From: Gnetum montanum
Lineage: Eukaryota; Streptophyta; Gnetopsida; Gnetales; Gnetaceae
Reading direction: 5' to 3'
DNA: 64,000 nucleotides
Assembly (NCBI GenBank): GCA_015680685.1
Contig: MNCI01010116.1
Location: forward strand, 803,766-867,765
The translations under genes and the position numbers were made by a program. The notes under the pieces were generated by a model. That model saw nothing but the letters and a program-made list of their open reading frames with translations. It did not search any database and had not been told where the DNA came from. Positions 34,945-45,869 of the stretch are shown here, one piece after another. Within the stretch, counting starts at the first letter, position 1; each line of letters begins with the position of its first letter.

Positions 34945-37900
34945 TCACAAATAATGTTTTATATGCAAAACATTATATGGAAATTGCAATTCCATGCCAT
35001 CCAAGGTTGATAATTTGTAAGTATCCTCTGACAATTGCTTTGTAATTTGAAAGGGACCAATCCATGTCGGTGTAAACTTATTTGGTTTCTTCATATTCCA
35101 TAACAGGACAAGGTCTCCTATCTTGAAAGTTCTTTTCAAAGCCTTTCTATCAAACCATCTTTTGACTTGAGAGGTATTCCGTAACAAATTATCCCTTGCT
35201 TTATCTACTTCAGCTTCTCTTTTAATAAGCAAAGTCATGAAACTTCTATCTTTATCAGTCTTTTCACTATATCTTTGTACAAATTCAGAAGCTGAGCTTA
35301 TAATCTTGTTTGTAATTCTTGCTGGCAAACCATAGACTAAGTTATATGGTGATGTCCCAATAGCTTTCTTGAATCTGATTCGATCTGACCATAATGCGGA
35401 TTGTAGATAATCAATCCAATTTCCTGGATTCCCATCCATTGATTTCTTGATATAAGCGATAAGCTTCTTATTAGTGGATTCCGCTAGACCATTTCCTTGA
35501 GGATAATAATTTGATGAGGAAAATAAGAAAATAGATCTTTCAGATGCCCATCTGATAAACTCTTCGGATTTGAAGGCGGGTCCATTGTCTGACACTAACA
35601 CTTCGGGTACACCAAATCTACTTAGAATGTGGTCTTCTAGAAACTTAATCACGTCTGATGCTGAACTTCCTCTTAGAGCCTTTGCTTCAGACCATTTAGT
35701 GAAATAATCAGTAGCTGTGAGAATAAACTTGTGTCCAGCTCTTGAAGGAGTAATTGTACCAATAAAATCCAAACCCCATTGCTGAAATGGTCTATCTGCA
35801 ACTACTGGTTTTAAAGGGGCTCTAGCCCTTTTAATCTTGGGCCCATGAACTTGACATTTATAGCATTTTTGAATCTTTGAACTAATGTCTTGATACATGG
35901 AAGGCCAGTAATATCCATATCGAAGTATATGTTGCATAGTTGACTTAGGGGATTCATAAAATAAATTCAAATGATCATGAAATTGTTCCAAGATGAAACT
36001 AATTTGATCATTATGAACACATTCCAATAAAACTCCCCGAAAATCCTTTCGATATAATATACCATCTTTAACAACAAATCTTCGTGCTCTTTTGAAGAAA
36101 GCTCTCTTTTGACTTGCAGTTAAATTATTTGGGATTTTCCTTGTACTAAGAAATTTGAGAATATCATCATACCAATTCTCTTCATGGGTGTCAAGTGTAT
36201 AAACTTCACTTTCTCTAGTCATTAACTTGGCTAGTCCCATTCCCTTAATTGTCTTGCATATTTCCAATGAAAATCTGAAACTTTGCAACTTAATAAGCCA
36301 TTTTCCTCTTTTCAATCCAATCTCATTTTGGGATAGGAATCGCTTGACTGCAGGTTCAATTAGCATAATGTGAACTAATGAACTTTCCAAATAATATTTA
36401 AAATGCTGAAGTGCCTTGATGACTGCGAAAGCTTGTTTCTCTAAGTCTGAATAATTTAACTCTGAACCTTTCAACTGATACCCAAAAAATCCAATTGGTT
36501 CATCTTGACCTTCGCTATCCTTTTGTGTTAAAACAGCAGCGATTGAATCATTTGAAGCAAAAGAGTATAACCAAAAATCTTCTTTAAGTCTAGGCTTTAC
36601 CAAATATGGAGCCTCTTGTATAGCCTTTTTAATTTCTGATAAAGCTCTCTCTGATTCTGGTGTTTTCTCTACTTGGACATCCTTTTTTAGCATATGCATC
36701 AAAGGTTTGGTAATTTCAGTAAACCCGGGGATGAACTTTTTCACAAAGTTTATCTTCCCAAAGAAAGATCTAAGAGATTTCTTACTTGTGGGATGCTCAA
36801 TATTCTGTACTGCTTGGATTCGGGAATTGTCTATGGCAATTCCTTCTTGACATATCACATGTCCTAATAAACTTCCAGATTTAACCCCGAAGATACACTT
36901 CTTAGGATTTAATGAAATACCAAACTCACGACATCTGTCGAAAACTTGCTGGAGATGATTAATATGATCTTCTTTTTTCTTTGAAAATATTGTAATATCA
37001 TCCAAATAAACCACCACGAATTTGCCTAATAAATCCTTGAATGCTAAATCCATTGCTCTTTGAAAAGTAGCTCCAGCATTTGACAATCCAAATGGCATTC
37101 TTTGGTAGGCAAAAGTTCCCCATTTGGTGATAAATGATGTTTTGTATCTATCATTCTTATCTACCATGATTTGATTATAACCTGAGAAACCATCTAAGAA
37201 AGAATATACTTGACAACCTGAGACTTTAATCAGCATCTCATCAATTCTTGGAAGTGGATACTTATCCTTTTTTGAAGCATCATTTAGATTTCTAAAGTCT
37301 ACACAAAGTCTTATATCACCATTTTTCTTTCTTACTGGAACAAGGTTAGCAAGCCATGTCGAATATCGTACTGGATATATGATTTGTGCTTGCAACAACT
37401 TCTTGATTTCAGCTTCCATAGCTGGTTCAAATGATGGATTAAATTTCCTTTGTTTTTGCTTGACTATTTTGCAACCTTCTATTAAAGGAATCTTATGTGT
37501 CATCACATCTTGCCTAAAAGCTTTAAGATCATCATAAGACCAAGCAAAATTGTCCAAATTATTTCTTAGACATGTTAACAAGTTTTGCTTGAAACTCGAA
37601 TCTCTTTCCTTTGTAACATTCAACATCTTTGGCATCTTGTCTAATCCAAAATTCACTACCTCGAAAGCTTGACTATCTGGGTTTTGTATATCCTTTCCAG
37701 TAAGTAAATTTTTCTTGAACTCATGTTCCAAGTCAATCATCCTTTTTGGAATGAAATTAGCTTTGGAATTTGATGACGTTTCAGGTATCACTTGACCCTC
37801 AAATTCTTGTTTATTTTTCATAAATCTTAGTACTTGATCATCATCTTCAAATACTTGTAAATGTCTTATATTATCTGGTACTGATGGCTGATGTTCTTCT

Positions 37901-39678
37901 TCAATCATGACATCTTTGTAACTTTCTATTATTTGCATATCCAATGTTGAAGCTGCCTTTGCCAAATCATCTGCTATAAGATTCTCTGCTCTGTTTATAT
38001 GCTCTATTTGGCAATGTTGAAACTGATCTAACATCTTACAAGCAAGTTGCTTATAAGGTCTTAAGAATGAGCTCTTTACGACACAGTTACCTTTTACTTG
38101 TTCACAGACTAATCTTGAGTCTCCTTTTATAGTGATTTCTTTGATCTTTTTGTCTAGAGCTATTCTCATACCAATACATAAAGCTTCATACTCAGCCTTG
38201 TTGTTAGTACAAGGGAAAGATAGATGAATTGCTTTGAGAATTTCAGGTGAATCATTCCTTAATATAACTATACCGACTCCTGCACCTTTTGAATTACATG
38301 AACCATCAAAGTATAACTCCCATTTATCCTCATTCTTTGATTGTTCTTTTTCAGAACTATAATTTTCTTGGAGTGTACAAATTTTGTTTTCAACACCTCC
38401 TTTTTCAACCATTTTACTTTTTCCATTTGAAGTAATGTTATCAATCATCAAAGGTTCACTATAGATGTATATTTGATTTGGTTCTCCTTTCCAAGGTAAC
38501 CACATGTGAGAATAATCTGTTGATATGTAACCTGAGAAATTCTTGCTCCAACTTCTACTCAATAAGAGACTATGTGAATCTAGTATATCTGCCACTTGAA
38601 TAGTTACTTTACTTCTAATGCGGGGTTCAGAAGCAATTTCCAATAGAACATTTGGTAATTGACCCACAATCTTCACTCTACTTTTATCCACTTGAACAAT
38701 CTTTTTATTTGATTTTTCAGGAATCAAACCAAGTTTCTTACATATAGACAATGGCATTATAGTAGACGTAGCTCCAGAATCAACCAAACAATTGTGTAAG
38801 AATTTATCCTTTAATTTCATTGTCAAAAGGAAAGGAGGAGCTTCCTTGTCATACGAAGTCCTTAACTTTTCATCATTGTTAGACACATAACTTAACTCTG
38901 ATTCTCTAGCTCTCCTTTTACCTTTAATGAATTCTAAAGCCTTTCTTTGCTGATCTCCTATTTGAAGCAACTGATAGAGGCTAATATTGGCTTTGACATG
39001 TTTAAGGTCTTCTATCAAATCATATTCTCCATCACCAATGAAGCTTGATCTCTTTATCCATTTATTGAAAGACTGATTTGGAGTGCTTTGCTCCACTTGA
39101 TTGTCTTTACCTTTATTCTTATCCCTTCTACTTGGCTCAAAAGCTTTTCTCTTAGTAGATGGATCAGTAATAACATTTGGGGGTCTAGAAGTAGTTAGTC
39201 TTTCCTTAGATCGAAGACTATATCCATTTTCCTCATTGTTATTACATTCTTCATCTGAAGACATATCTTCTTCAGAACTTGATAGAGAAGAAGTATCACT
39301 AGATCCATTGCTAGAAGATTTACTTGCATAATGAACACTAGATAACTCATTATCAGATTCAATATCAAGAAAGTTGGACATAATAAGATCACTTTCATCC
39401 TCATCTTCTACTAACTTAGTGTCTTGATGTTTATGCTTTCTATTTTTCCTTTCTTCCTTGATATTAACTCTTGCCAATGCTTTTTCAAGCTTCACTATTT
39501 TGTTAGACATATCTCTCATTAATTGTCCTTTTTCAGATCCTACTCTTTCATGTTCTTGCTCTATCTTAACATGAGATGGACCTGGTAAAGCTTTAAATTG
39601 AGCAAAATCTTGCATAGGAATCATAACTCTTTCTTCTCTTTTTTGAATTGCAATATTTTCTTCAGGATTCAAGTTCAA
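34945..39678 (-). CDS. pol: Pol polyprotein of E: protease, archaeal-type RNase H, RT, degenerate RNase H, integrase
   Basis: 1577 codons without a stop, in frame with gag after one TAG. Residues 1-250 are charged, with Ser/Glu-rich stretches. Protease: VDSGATST at 299-306. Archaeal/plant-type RNase H, about 451-580: D458 (YFDGS), E496 (NNKAEYEAL), D520 (KGDSRLV), D570 (NLIADDLA), all four acids present. RT, about 750-940: LCVDFRNLN, FGLSNAGATFQRAM and the active site YLDD at 891-894. RT-linked RNase H, about 1030-1155: the first catalytic Asp is Phe (SFAS), the third is Glu and the fourth is Lys, so it looks inactive. Integrase, about 1230-1560: HDH...CYKC finger with the second His replaced by Tyr, then D1304, D1364, E1400 with 35 residues between the last two, and IGPF. 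No chromodomain follows. The polyprotein would be cut by its own protease in virus-like particles. Confidence 0.93.
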   Translation of the reverse strand: MNLNPEENIAIQKREERVMIPMQDFAQFKALPGPSHVKIEQEHERVGSEKGQLMRDMSNKIVKLEKALARVNIKEERKNRKHKHQDTKLVEDEDESDLIMSNFLDIESDNELSSVHYASKSSSNGSSDTSSLSSSEEDMSSDEECNNNEENGYSLRSKERLTTSRPPNVITDPSTKRKAFEPSRRDKNKGKDNQVEQSTPNQSFNKWIKRSSFIGDGEYDLIEDLKHVKANISLYQLLQIGDQQRKALEFIKGKRRARESELSYVSNNDEKLRTSYDKEAPPFLLTMKLKDKFLHNCLVDSGATSTIMPLSICKKLGLIPEKSNKKIVQVDKSRVKIVGQLPNVLLEIASEPRIRSKVTIQVADILDSHSLLLSRSWSKNFSGYISTDYSHMWLPWKGEPNQIYIYSEPLMIDNITSNGKSKMVEKGGVENKICTLQENYSSEKEQSKNEDKWELYFDGSCNSKGAGVGIVILRNDSPEILKAIHLSFPCTNNKAEYEALCIGMRIALDKKIKEITIKGDSRLVCEQVKGNCVVKSSFLRPYKQLACKMLDQFQHCQIEHINRAENLIADDLAKAASTLDMQIIESYKDVMIEEEHQPSVPDNIRHLQVFEDDDQVLRFMKNKQEFEGQVIPETSSNSKANFIPKRMIDLEHEFKKNLLTGKDIQNPDSQAFEVVNFGLDKMPKMLNVTKERDSSFKQNLLTCLRNNLDNFAWSYDDLKAFRQDVMTHKIPLIEGCKIVKQKQRKFNPSFEPAMEAEIKKLLQAQIIYPVRYSTWLANLVPVRKKNGDIRLCVDFRNLNDASKKDKYPLPRIDEMLIKVSGCQVYSFLDGFSGYNQIMVDKNDRYKTSFITKWGTFAYQRMPFGLSNAGATFQRAMDLAFKDLLGKFVVVYLDDITIFSKKKEDHINHLQQVFDRCREFGISLNPKKCIFGVKSGSLLGHVICQEGIAIDNSRIQAVQNIEHPTSKKSLRSFFGKINFVKKFIPGFTEITKPLMHMLKKDVQVEKTPESERALSEIKKAIQEAPYLVKPRLKEDFWLYSFASNDSIAAVLTQKDSEGQDEPIGFFGYQLKGSELNYSDLEKQAFAVIKALQHFKYYLESSLVHIMLIEPAVKRFLSQNEIGLKRGKWLIKLQSFRFSLEICKTIKGMGLAKLMTRESEVYTLDTHEENWYDDILKFLSTRKIPNNLTASQKRAFFKRARRFVVKDGILYRKDFRGVLLECVHNDQISFILEQFHDHLNLFYESPKSTMQHILRYGYYWPSMYQDISSKIQKCYKCQVHGPKIKRARAPLKPVVADRPFQQWGLDFIGTITPSRAGHKFILTATDYFTKWSEAKALRGSSASDVIKFLEDHILSRFGVPEVLVSDNGPAFKSEEFIRWASERSIFLFSSSNYYPQGNGLAESTNKKLIAYIKKSMDGNPGNWIDYLQSALWSDRIRFKKAIGTSPYNLVYGLPARITNKIISSASEFVQRYSEKTDKDRSFMTLLIKREAEVDKARDNLLRNTSQVKRWFDRKALKRTFKIGDLVLLWNMKKPNKFTPTWIGPFQITKQLSEDTYKLSTLDGMELQFPYNVLHIKHYL

Positions 39679-40461
39679 CTATTTTTCTAACTGTATAGCT
39701 TCACTAAAGTAGTCATTTAGTGTAGTTAAGTTTGGAGTTCTCCTTAACCAAATTGAAATGTTGGGGTTGACAGCCTTAAGATAAGTTTCTTTAAGCATTT
39801 CTTCTGATGGCCTATATTGTCTTTGAAAGAGTCCACAAATTCGTTGAAACTTGATGTTAAAATCTCTAATTGACTCTTTAACTCCTTGCTTAGCTTGTAT
39901 CAGCCCACAGTATAGTTGTTGTTGATCTAATTGATTACCAAACTGGGCTAAGAAAAGATTCTTCATGTCATCCCAACTTGTAATACTATTACTTGGTAAG
40001 TTTGAATACCAAATCTGAGCCATATCCTTTAGATTTGATACAAACAACCTACAAGCTTGATCTTGATGTTGAATATTTGCATGAGCTAAAGCTAACTCAA
40101 ACATGTGAATATATTCTTCAGCTAAATAAGCTTTTCCAGGAATAAAAGGCTCAGGCAAATATTTGTAAACTACCTTAGGAATATCATTGTAATTTTGAAA
40201 TCCTAATGGTGTAACTCCTTGCCAAGGATTTGCCATCCTATTCCTTTGAAATGTTGAACTCTTAGACTTTCTAGATCTTCTCTTACGAATTGATAAACCA
40301 GAGATAATGGGTGATCTTCTTGATCTTCTAGTTTTCACTCCACTACTTGTTCCCAATTCAGAAACTTTCTTTTGTTCTTCTTCTGATGAAGAATCAGTCT
40401 TAGAATCTAGAATATCTTTTGAAACTTTGAAACTTTCCAAACTATGAAATTTCTTGGTCAT
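39679..40461 (-). CDS. gag: Gag of E (260 aa)
   Basis: Open from ATG at 40461 to a TAG at 39679-39681. The N-terminal third is basic and Ser/Arg-rich (TRRSRRSPIIS, KRRSRKSKSS), which may act in RNA binding or nuclear entry. The retrotransposon gag core follows, with AEEYIHMFELALAHANI, ACRLFVSNLKDMAQIWYSNL, WDDMKNLFLAQFGN and ESIRDFNIKFQRIC. There is no CCHC zinc knuckle. The next codon after the TAG continues in the same frame into pol, so gag and pol differ by a single amber. This may be a read-through signal or a CAG-to-TAG mutation. Confidence 0.9.
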   Translation of the reverse strand: MTKKFHSLESFKVSKDILDSKTDSSSEEEQKKVSELGTSSGVKTRRSRRSPIISGLSIRKRRSRKSKSSTFQRNRMANPWQGVTPLGFQNYNDIPKVVYKYLPEPFIPGKAYLAEEYIHMFELALAHANIQHQDQACRLFVSNLKDMAQIWYSNLPSNSITSWDDMKNLFLAQFGNQLDQQQLYCGLIQAKQGVKESIRDFNIKFQRICGLFQRQYRPSEEMLKETYLKAVNPNISIWLRRTPNLTTLNDYFSEAIQLEK

Positions 40462-40553
40462 GAACTGAAAATAGTATCTAATTCTTAAGCCTTACAAATA
40501 ATTGTTGATGTACTAAAAGTATAAGGCTTATGAACCTAGAGGCTTAATTTTCA

Positions 40554-40571
40554 GCCCTCCTTCTAGCGCCA
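40554..40571 (-). other. Primer-binding site of E
   Basis: The minus strand reads TGGCGCTAGAAGGAGGGC, 7 bases after the 5' LTR. It has the TGG start expected for pairing with a tRNA CCA end. I cannot name the tRNA with certainty. Confidence 0.6.
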
Positions 40572-40578
40572 AAAGAAC

Positions 40579-43500
40579 TGTTGGCGACCGTTTGGGACGC
40601 GACCGCCAACGAGTGTCCTCGAACAGGATTTAGGTGCCTGCTGGTCTCTGGCAACACCAAGGCCCAGATACCTCCAAATAAACTCAGTAGTTAATGTGAG
40701 TATGTGTGTGTGCTGTTGCGGCGTGTGGTTGTGTAAAATGTAACAATTGCGTTGTGTGTGAACTACAAATGACTTACTTTAAAGAGATTCAGCCAACTTT
40801 GCCAAGTACTGTGAGTTCTTGAAAATTTCCTATTTTGTTCAACTGCCTAGTCTACGCGGTCCTTATAATACCTACTTGTAACAAATAAAATTTTGCAAAA
40901 ACATTTGAGCACAACTCCGCAATCTACTCCTAATTTTCCCCAGAGAAAGAGATAGTTCCACAAGAAAACTAGAAATAGAGCAAGATTCGATGGAAATAAG
41001 CAGAAAAGAAAAGAAAGCAGATTTGTGTAGACCTCAAATATTTAAACAAGGTAAAATGACACGAGTAAACACTTCGCAATAAAGCTATCCCAAATTCAAT
41101 ATCTACGAATTGTTCAAACTTCCAAGGCTCAAACAAGCAATATCTTCAAGACAATCCTATTATGCTACCAAAAATTGCTGCGTAAACTACCACGTACGAG
41201 ACTCCATTTTGACTAGATAATAGATGTCAACGATTGCATTCAAACAGAACCTTTAAAAGACTTGACAATTTCTGATTGAAATACCACGAGAATTCACTTT
41301 AAAGATAAAAAGAAGCTATTCTGGTCCCATCAAAATACCAAAGATTTTCTGAACCCTCTCGACTACTGAATTGTTCAACGGCGTGACTACAAACAGAGGC
41401 TCTCTTACAACAATCCCAATAGCAGTTCCCACACGTTACACAATAACAAAATTTACTACTAAAATGCTCTCAAGGCTTTTAAACACAAGCGCTTCTATGG
41501 CAAAATTTTAATAGAAATTTCTATCGGGCAACAAGAACAATAAGAGCAATCTAAAAATCCCAAAATTACTTGCCAAGGATGATACTATCTAAACCACTAG
41601 CTAAACAATTTAAACAAAACAAAAAATGAAATGCATAACTCACAGGACCATGACAAAGAGGCTGAAATCTTTATTCTAGCAAGCCATCTTGCAAGCAATC
41701 GTTCACAATTTCTTTACAAAGCTCTTCTCAAGACCTCGAGTATGTCTCCGAGTGAGAGCCCAAGTGTGATGTATGAGACCTCCCAAAAGTCTTCTAAGTG
41801 ATGTATGAAACCCCAATTATTCCCTCCAAAAGTCCTTATAAAAAATGAGATTCCAAATCCCCCTTCTTTTCTCTCCTTGAAGCCCTTTTATAGGGTTCAA
41901 AGGTAGGTAGGGAAGTTACAATTTCAAAAAAAATCTCAAAATATCTCACCTAACTTTTCTCCCAAGTAACTTGACTAACCAATTAGAAGATTACTTGCCC
42001 AACAAGCTAGGAGAAAGTTATGTAGTTAGGGAGTTAGGAAGTTATGCATAAAATTAGGAGAATTTTATGCTAACATTAATGTAATGTGACATTAAATGTA
42101 ATGGGATAATCAATATTGCAAAAAAATTTTATGGGTAGTAACTTATATGTTTTAAAATAATTTTTCATGACTTGGGATAATTGAAGGCAAGTTTTTAAAT
42201 CAAGGCTTCATACAATGGGTACTTCATATGATGGATATATATATATTGTTGGTTAATTTATACTCCATCTTAACCATATACTTTGAGCGGCAGAAGTAAT
42301 CAAATAATTCTTGGTGAAAGTGGCAAAGTTACGTCCTTAAACGATTTTTCTTGTCTTCCCTGTAAATCGCATAGAGGCTCAATCACAGTTCCAGGGCAAC
42401 GGTCTTTCTCTCATTTCTGCACAAAACCTGTAAGAACTGACACATGTTTGAATCAAGATTCAAAATGTAGCATCATCCCAAACCATAGATTCGAACTGCC
42501 ACCGCACAATAAGGCCCTGCAAAACCGTAACTGACGATCACCGTGGGAGAAGGCTCTGCAAATGCATCTGGCTCTGCCGTCGCATGCTGGAGAAGAAGGG
42601 CTTTCTTGAAGAACGACGCGCTGAGCATACTGTCCCAAACAAAGGGTTTTGATTGCCAGATATTTTTTGTTTTGCCCCCAAAATTGGTTTAGGGCTTCCT
42701 ACATTTCTTGTTTTTGTTTGTCTCCGCCATTGTCATTGATTACAGGACCAGGGATGAACGTGTTGTGAATCTGCAGCCGCTGAAACCGCAGGAACCTTTA
42801 GAGCCATTGCTGCCCGCGCAACTGAAACTGCTACAGCCTGTGACAAAAATAGAATTGGGGCTCGAACAAAACGGGACGTCTTTCTCCATGTATTGTATAC
42901 AGAGGGTTTCGATTTTTTCTTTGTTGTTTAATCCCTACGTTCTGCCCTCCATTGGCCTCAGTTCTGTCCGATTTTCTCCATGCGATTGCTGCCTGAAACC
43001 CTTGTTAAAATGGCTCATCGGTGCAAGAAGGACCTCCCACGTGCTTCACGAACTTAGGTTTGGCATTTGATGAGTTGGAAACATAGCTCCAACTGGTACG
43101 TGGACGTAGTCCAGAACCAGCAAGCCAAAGGAAACACCCCAATACCACGGCATTCAGCTCCGTTTTTTTTTGATTTCGTTTTTCCTTGCAGCTTTAACAA
43201 TGGGTCTCGGGTCATATGTGAATTTGGGTTTTCTACAATACAGAAACCTTTACACCCTTTGATAATTACGAATTCAAAACTAGTTGGACTCTTTAGCCGA
43301 TTTTTGATAATCCACTACCCATGGTGTTGTGGATTTTGCCAATATTAATCAAGTAGTATGCTTTCTTGTGGTAAATAATCCTTCTATTTTTTATTCCAAC
43401 CTTCACTCAAGAAAATATCTTGGTACTTTAATTTACTTTCCAAGAAGGCTTAAATCATGAACATTATTTACCAAGCTTTCTTCTCCAAGAATACCCATTA

Positions 43501-43615
43501 CTCACAATACTAAACTGCAAATTTACAACCAGGGATTTTGCTCATATTTTGAACAAAATATTCCAACTAAACAAAATATTCCAACTGCTCCATGTAACGG
43601 CCAAATGTGCCAACA
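40579..43615 (-). repeat. 5' LTR of E
   Basis: 3037 bp, TGTTGGCGACCG...GTGCCAACA. TATA box at 41885-41892 on the minus strand, so U3 is about 1.7 kb and R-U5 about 1.3 kb. Compared with the 3' LTR it has an extra block near 43291-43350 and a tandem duplication of AACAAAATATTCCAACT near 43553-43585. The part 42530-43270 is much richer in G+C and CpG than the rest. Confidence 0.95.
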
Positions 43616-43620
43616 GATAG
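43616..43620. repeat. Target-site duplication of E, right copy (GATAG)
   Basis: Identical to 30999-31003. Confidence 0.92.
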
Positions 43621-44150
43621 ACTTATACTTGACTTCATCATTTGGTCTCTCCCATATCGATCTAACTATCGCCATTGATGTGATAGGAGATTGAAATATT
43701 GAATGACATTGAGGTCTCCTTGATAGAGATCATTAAGGTTGCTCTCTATCACAAATAATTCCGATGTATTTTCTTTATCGGAAAAAATCTCCTTAGCTAC
43801 TTTCCAAATCTCCTTTGCAATTTCATAGAACATAAAGTTCTTACCAATCTCTATCTTCATGGAATTGATCAGCCATGGCATCACCATGTTGTTCTCTGCA
43901 TACCATGCTTTGAGCTTTAGATCCTCCTTCAATGGTGCAACTGAGCCTCTGGTGACATAATCATCTTTCCCTTTCCCCCTCACATACATTAAAACTAATT
44001 GGGATAATTAGACATAATCAGGACTTGAATGTTTGTGGACTGTGATAGGAGGAACAAATGCATCTGAATTGCTTGAATTTGGGAGGGTGGAAATTTTGGT
44101 AATGGGGGTAATTACAGAAGAAGAATGTTGGGTAGTATTTTCCATGGATA
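43621..44150 (-). pseudogene. Copia gag, N-terminal part
   Basis: Minus-strand reading from about 44143 (MENTTQHSSSVITP) into an open stretch 43666-43989. It contains LKAWYAENNMVMPWLINSM, NFMFYEIAKEIWKVAKEIF and DLNVIQYFNLLSHQW, the Ty1/copia gag (UBN2-type) pattern. A stop separates the first 50 codons. The rest of gag lies across the E insertion, at about 30800-30998. Confidence 0.82.
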
Positions 44151-44305
44151 GAGAATGGTGATAAAGGTTGGAACGGTGTAGGTGAAAACATGATGGTAGG
44201 ATTTGAAGTAGAAAAAATAGCGATGAAGAAAGAACATTTGCATCAATGGAGAGCTTCTAAATAGGAACCCATTGGAAAAAATTGTCCCTAGCTATTAAAC
44301 CTAAA

Positions 44306-44317
44306 GCTTTGATACCA
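44306..44317 (-). other. Copia primer-binding site
   Basis: TGGTATCAAAGC on the minus strand, one transition away from the initiator-Met primer site TGGTATCAGAGC, immediately beside the 5' LTR end. Confidence 0.8.
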
Positions 44318-44478
44318 TAAAGATTGATTTTCAGAGAGAATGAATGGTTCTTCTCTTATTCATAGAATAAAGAATAATAACAATTATATAAGATTGCTAA
44401 CAAATCTAACAACTAATTGACATCAAAGCTGACAACTAATTAATAGCAAATTTGACAACTAATTAGGCAACTAAATGC
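44318..44478 (-). repeat. Copia 5' LTR (outer end uncertain)
   Basis: Its inner end matches 27328-27359. It contains tandem copies of ACAACTAATT (44405-44465) upstream of an AT-rich TATATAA in element orientation. No second full copy exists to fix the outer end. Confidence 0.45.
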
Positions 44479-45860
44479 CTAAAGAAAAGGACAAAATAAA
44501 ATAAGAAATAAATCACACTAAATCTAGAAAATATAAATGAAGAAATTCTAGGAATGAACTTCAAGAATCATTCTAAACTAAAATCAAAGATTGGATGAAG
44601 TAGAAAGGGACAAGTTTGGTTTGTGTGTTTTCCACCTTGAACCTTTGGAAAAGCTCAGGTTGCATTGTAGTTTTTGATGGAATCTCATAGTAGTTGGTTT
44701 GATGGGGCAAGTGTAGTAGGAGTGGTAGCCAAAGTTCTAGTTGTGGAGCTGCTAGGCTATCAAAAGTATAAATCACAAAATAAATAAATGGACTGAATTT
44801 TAGAGATTGTAACACATTATTTCAAACTAGAAAAGTTGACTTGGTTAAAATACTGAATACATGAATGTGTTAGACTTCACACACATTGGTTTCAAGTATT
44901 CAACTTGATTTATTTATTAGAAACTTGTATTTGAACAAGGAAATAATTTTTTAATTTAAAAATAACATTTTATCTTTAATAGGAATTATTTATTAGAGCT
45001 TATTAGAATCTTTTCAATGCTTGTTCAGAAAACGTGGGTTATTAGGATAATTATGGAAATATTGATATAAACTATGGAGATATTTTGCAATGTTTGGTAG
45101 AGCAGGAAGTGATGGTAAATTTGTCAATTACATGCTTGTATTATTATATTGCACATTCCTCTTCCTAACATCTATGTACATTTGAAAGCTTACAGGGGTA
45201 AGAGATAGTGTTAAAATGCTAGAAGAGAGTCAATCTTGCGGGTAAGTACTTGCTTATTTAAATGTAAAAGAGCAGATGGCATGATATATTTTGTTATAGT
45301 AGATTCTTAAAAGTTTTATTATTCTCTTTTCCACCTTTATTTAATACCTCGATCAACCCTTTTTTGGGTTAAAAAACCAACCCCCGAATTTTTAGGAGAT
45401 GGTTACTAGCATATTTAAGTGTCACTTTTTTATTTGAAGATATCTCATTGCTTATGTATTTGATTATGTTTTTCTAACAATAATTTTTAAATAGAGAGAC
45501 AACCTTGGTTTCACAACATTTTCAAGAGGAAACCATTGGTCGAAATATGGGATTGTAAATACACAATTGTTTTGCACTATTAAAGTTGAACAACCTTGAA
45601 TTGGGTTTTGTTGGTCTGATTGTGTAGATATTGATGGATCAAAAAATCTATTTGATTCAGGATTAATTAATTGAAAAGCTCATGGAATGCTTTTTAAAAT
45701 AAATTTTTAGGTTTCACATGAATTTAATGTCAAGATGTTAGTTTTTAGGCTCTTCTTGTAGGGATAATGAGATGGAAGTTTTGCTATTAATGCTCAAATT
45801 TTTTTCTGTAACAAGTAATTTGAATGTTTATTATATTTTCATTTTTCTATAACTATCATT
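44479..45860. other. No gene seen
   Basis: AT-rich sequence with only short, incidental ORFs and no recognised motif. Confidence 0.5.
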
Positions 45861-45869
45861 TTTAGATTT

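Larger units (their letters stand above)
31004..43615 (-). mobile_element. E: complete Ty3/gypsy element with dual RNase H and an extra ORF
   Basis: A complete 12.6 kb insertion with TG...CA LTRs (31004-33866 and 40579-43615), the target duplication GATAG on both sides, a primer site next to the 5' LTR and a purine tract next to the 3' LTR. On the minus strand it encodes gag (39679-40461), a 1577-codon pol (34945-39678) in the same frame after one amber codon, and an extra 170-codon ORF (34047-34559). It is far less decayed than every other element in the window, so it is the youngest large insertion here. It interrupts the gag of the copia element. A 376-N gap lies in its 3' LTR. Confidence 0.95.
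27328..44478 (-). mobile_element. Ty1/copia element split by element E
   Basis: Copia domains read on the minus strand in the expected order from right to left: 5' LTR (from 44318 rightward), iMet-type primer site (44306-44317), gag (43621-44150), then, after the 12.6 kb insertion of E, rest of gag, protease, integrase, RT and RNase H (27360-30998). The 3' end is deleted: RNase H is cut after DNQVAIT and joined to the last ~30 bp of an LTR (27328-27359). The right end of the 5' LTR near 44478 is a guess. Confidence 0.82.

Noticed and set aside
39101-39331. 76-codon plus-strand ORF opposite E pol
   Set aside because: Antisense shadow of the Ser/Glu-rich N-terminal part of pol.
42708-43070. 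120-codon plus-strand ORF in the GC-rich block of the E 5' LTR
   Set aside because: The matching frame in the 3' LTR has an early stop and no domain is visible. Kept only as part of the U3-module finding.
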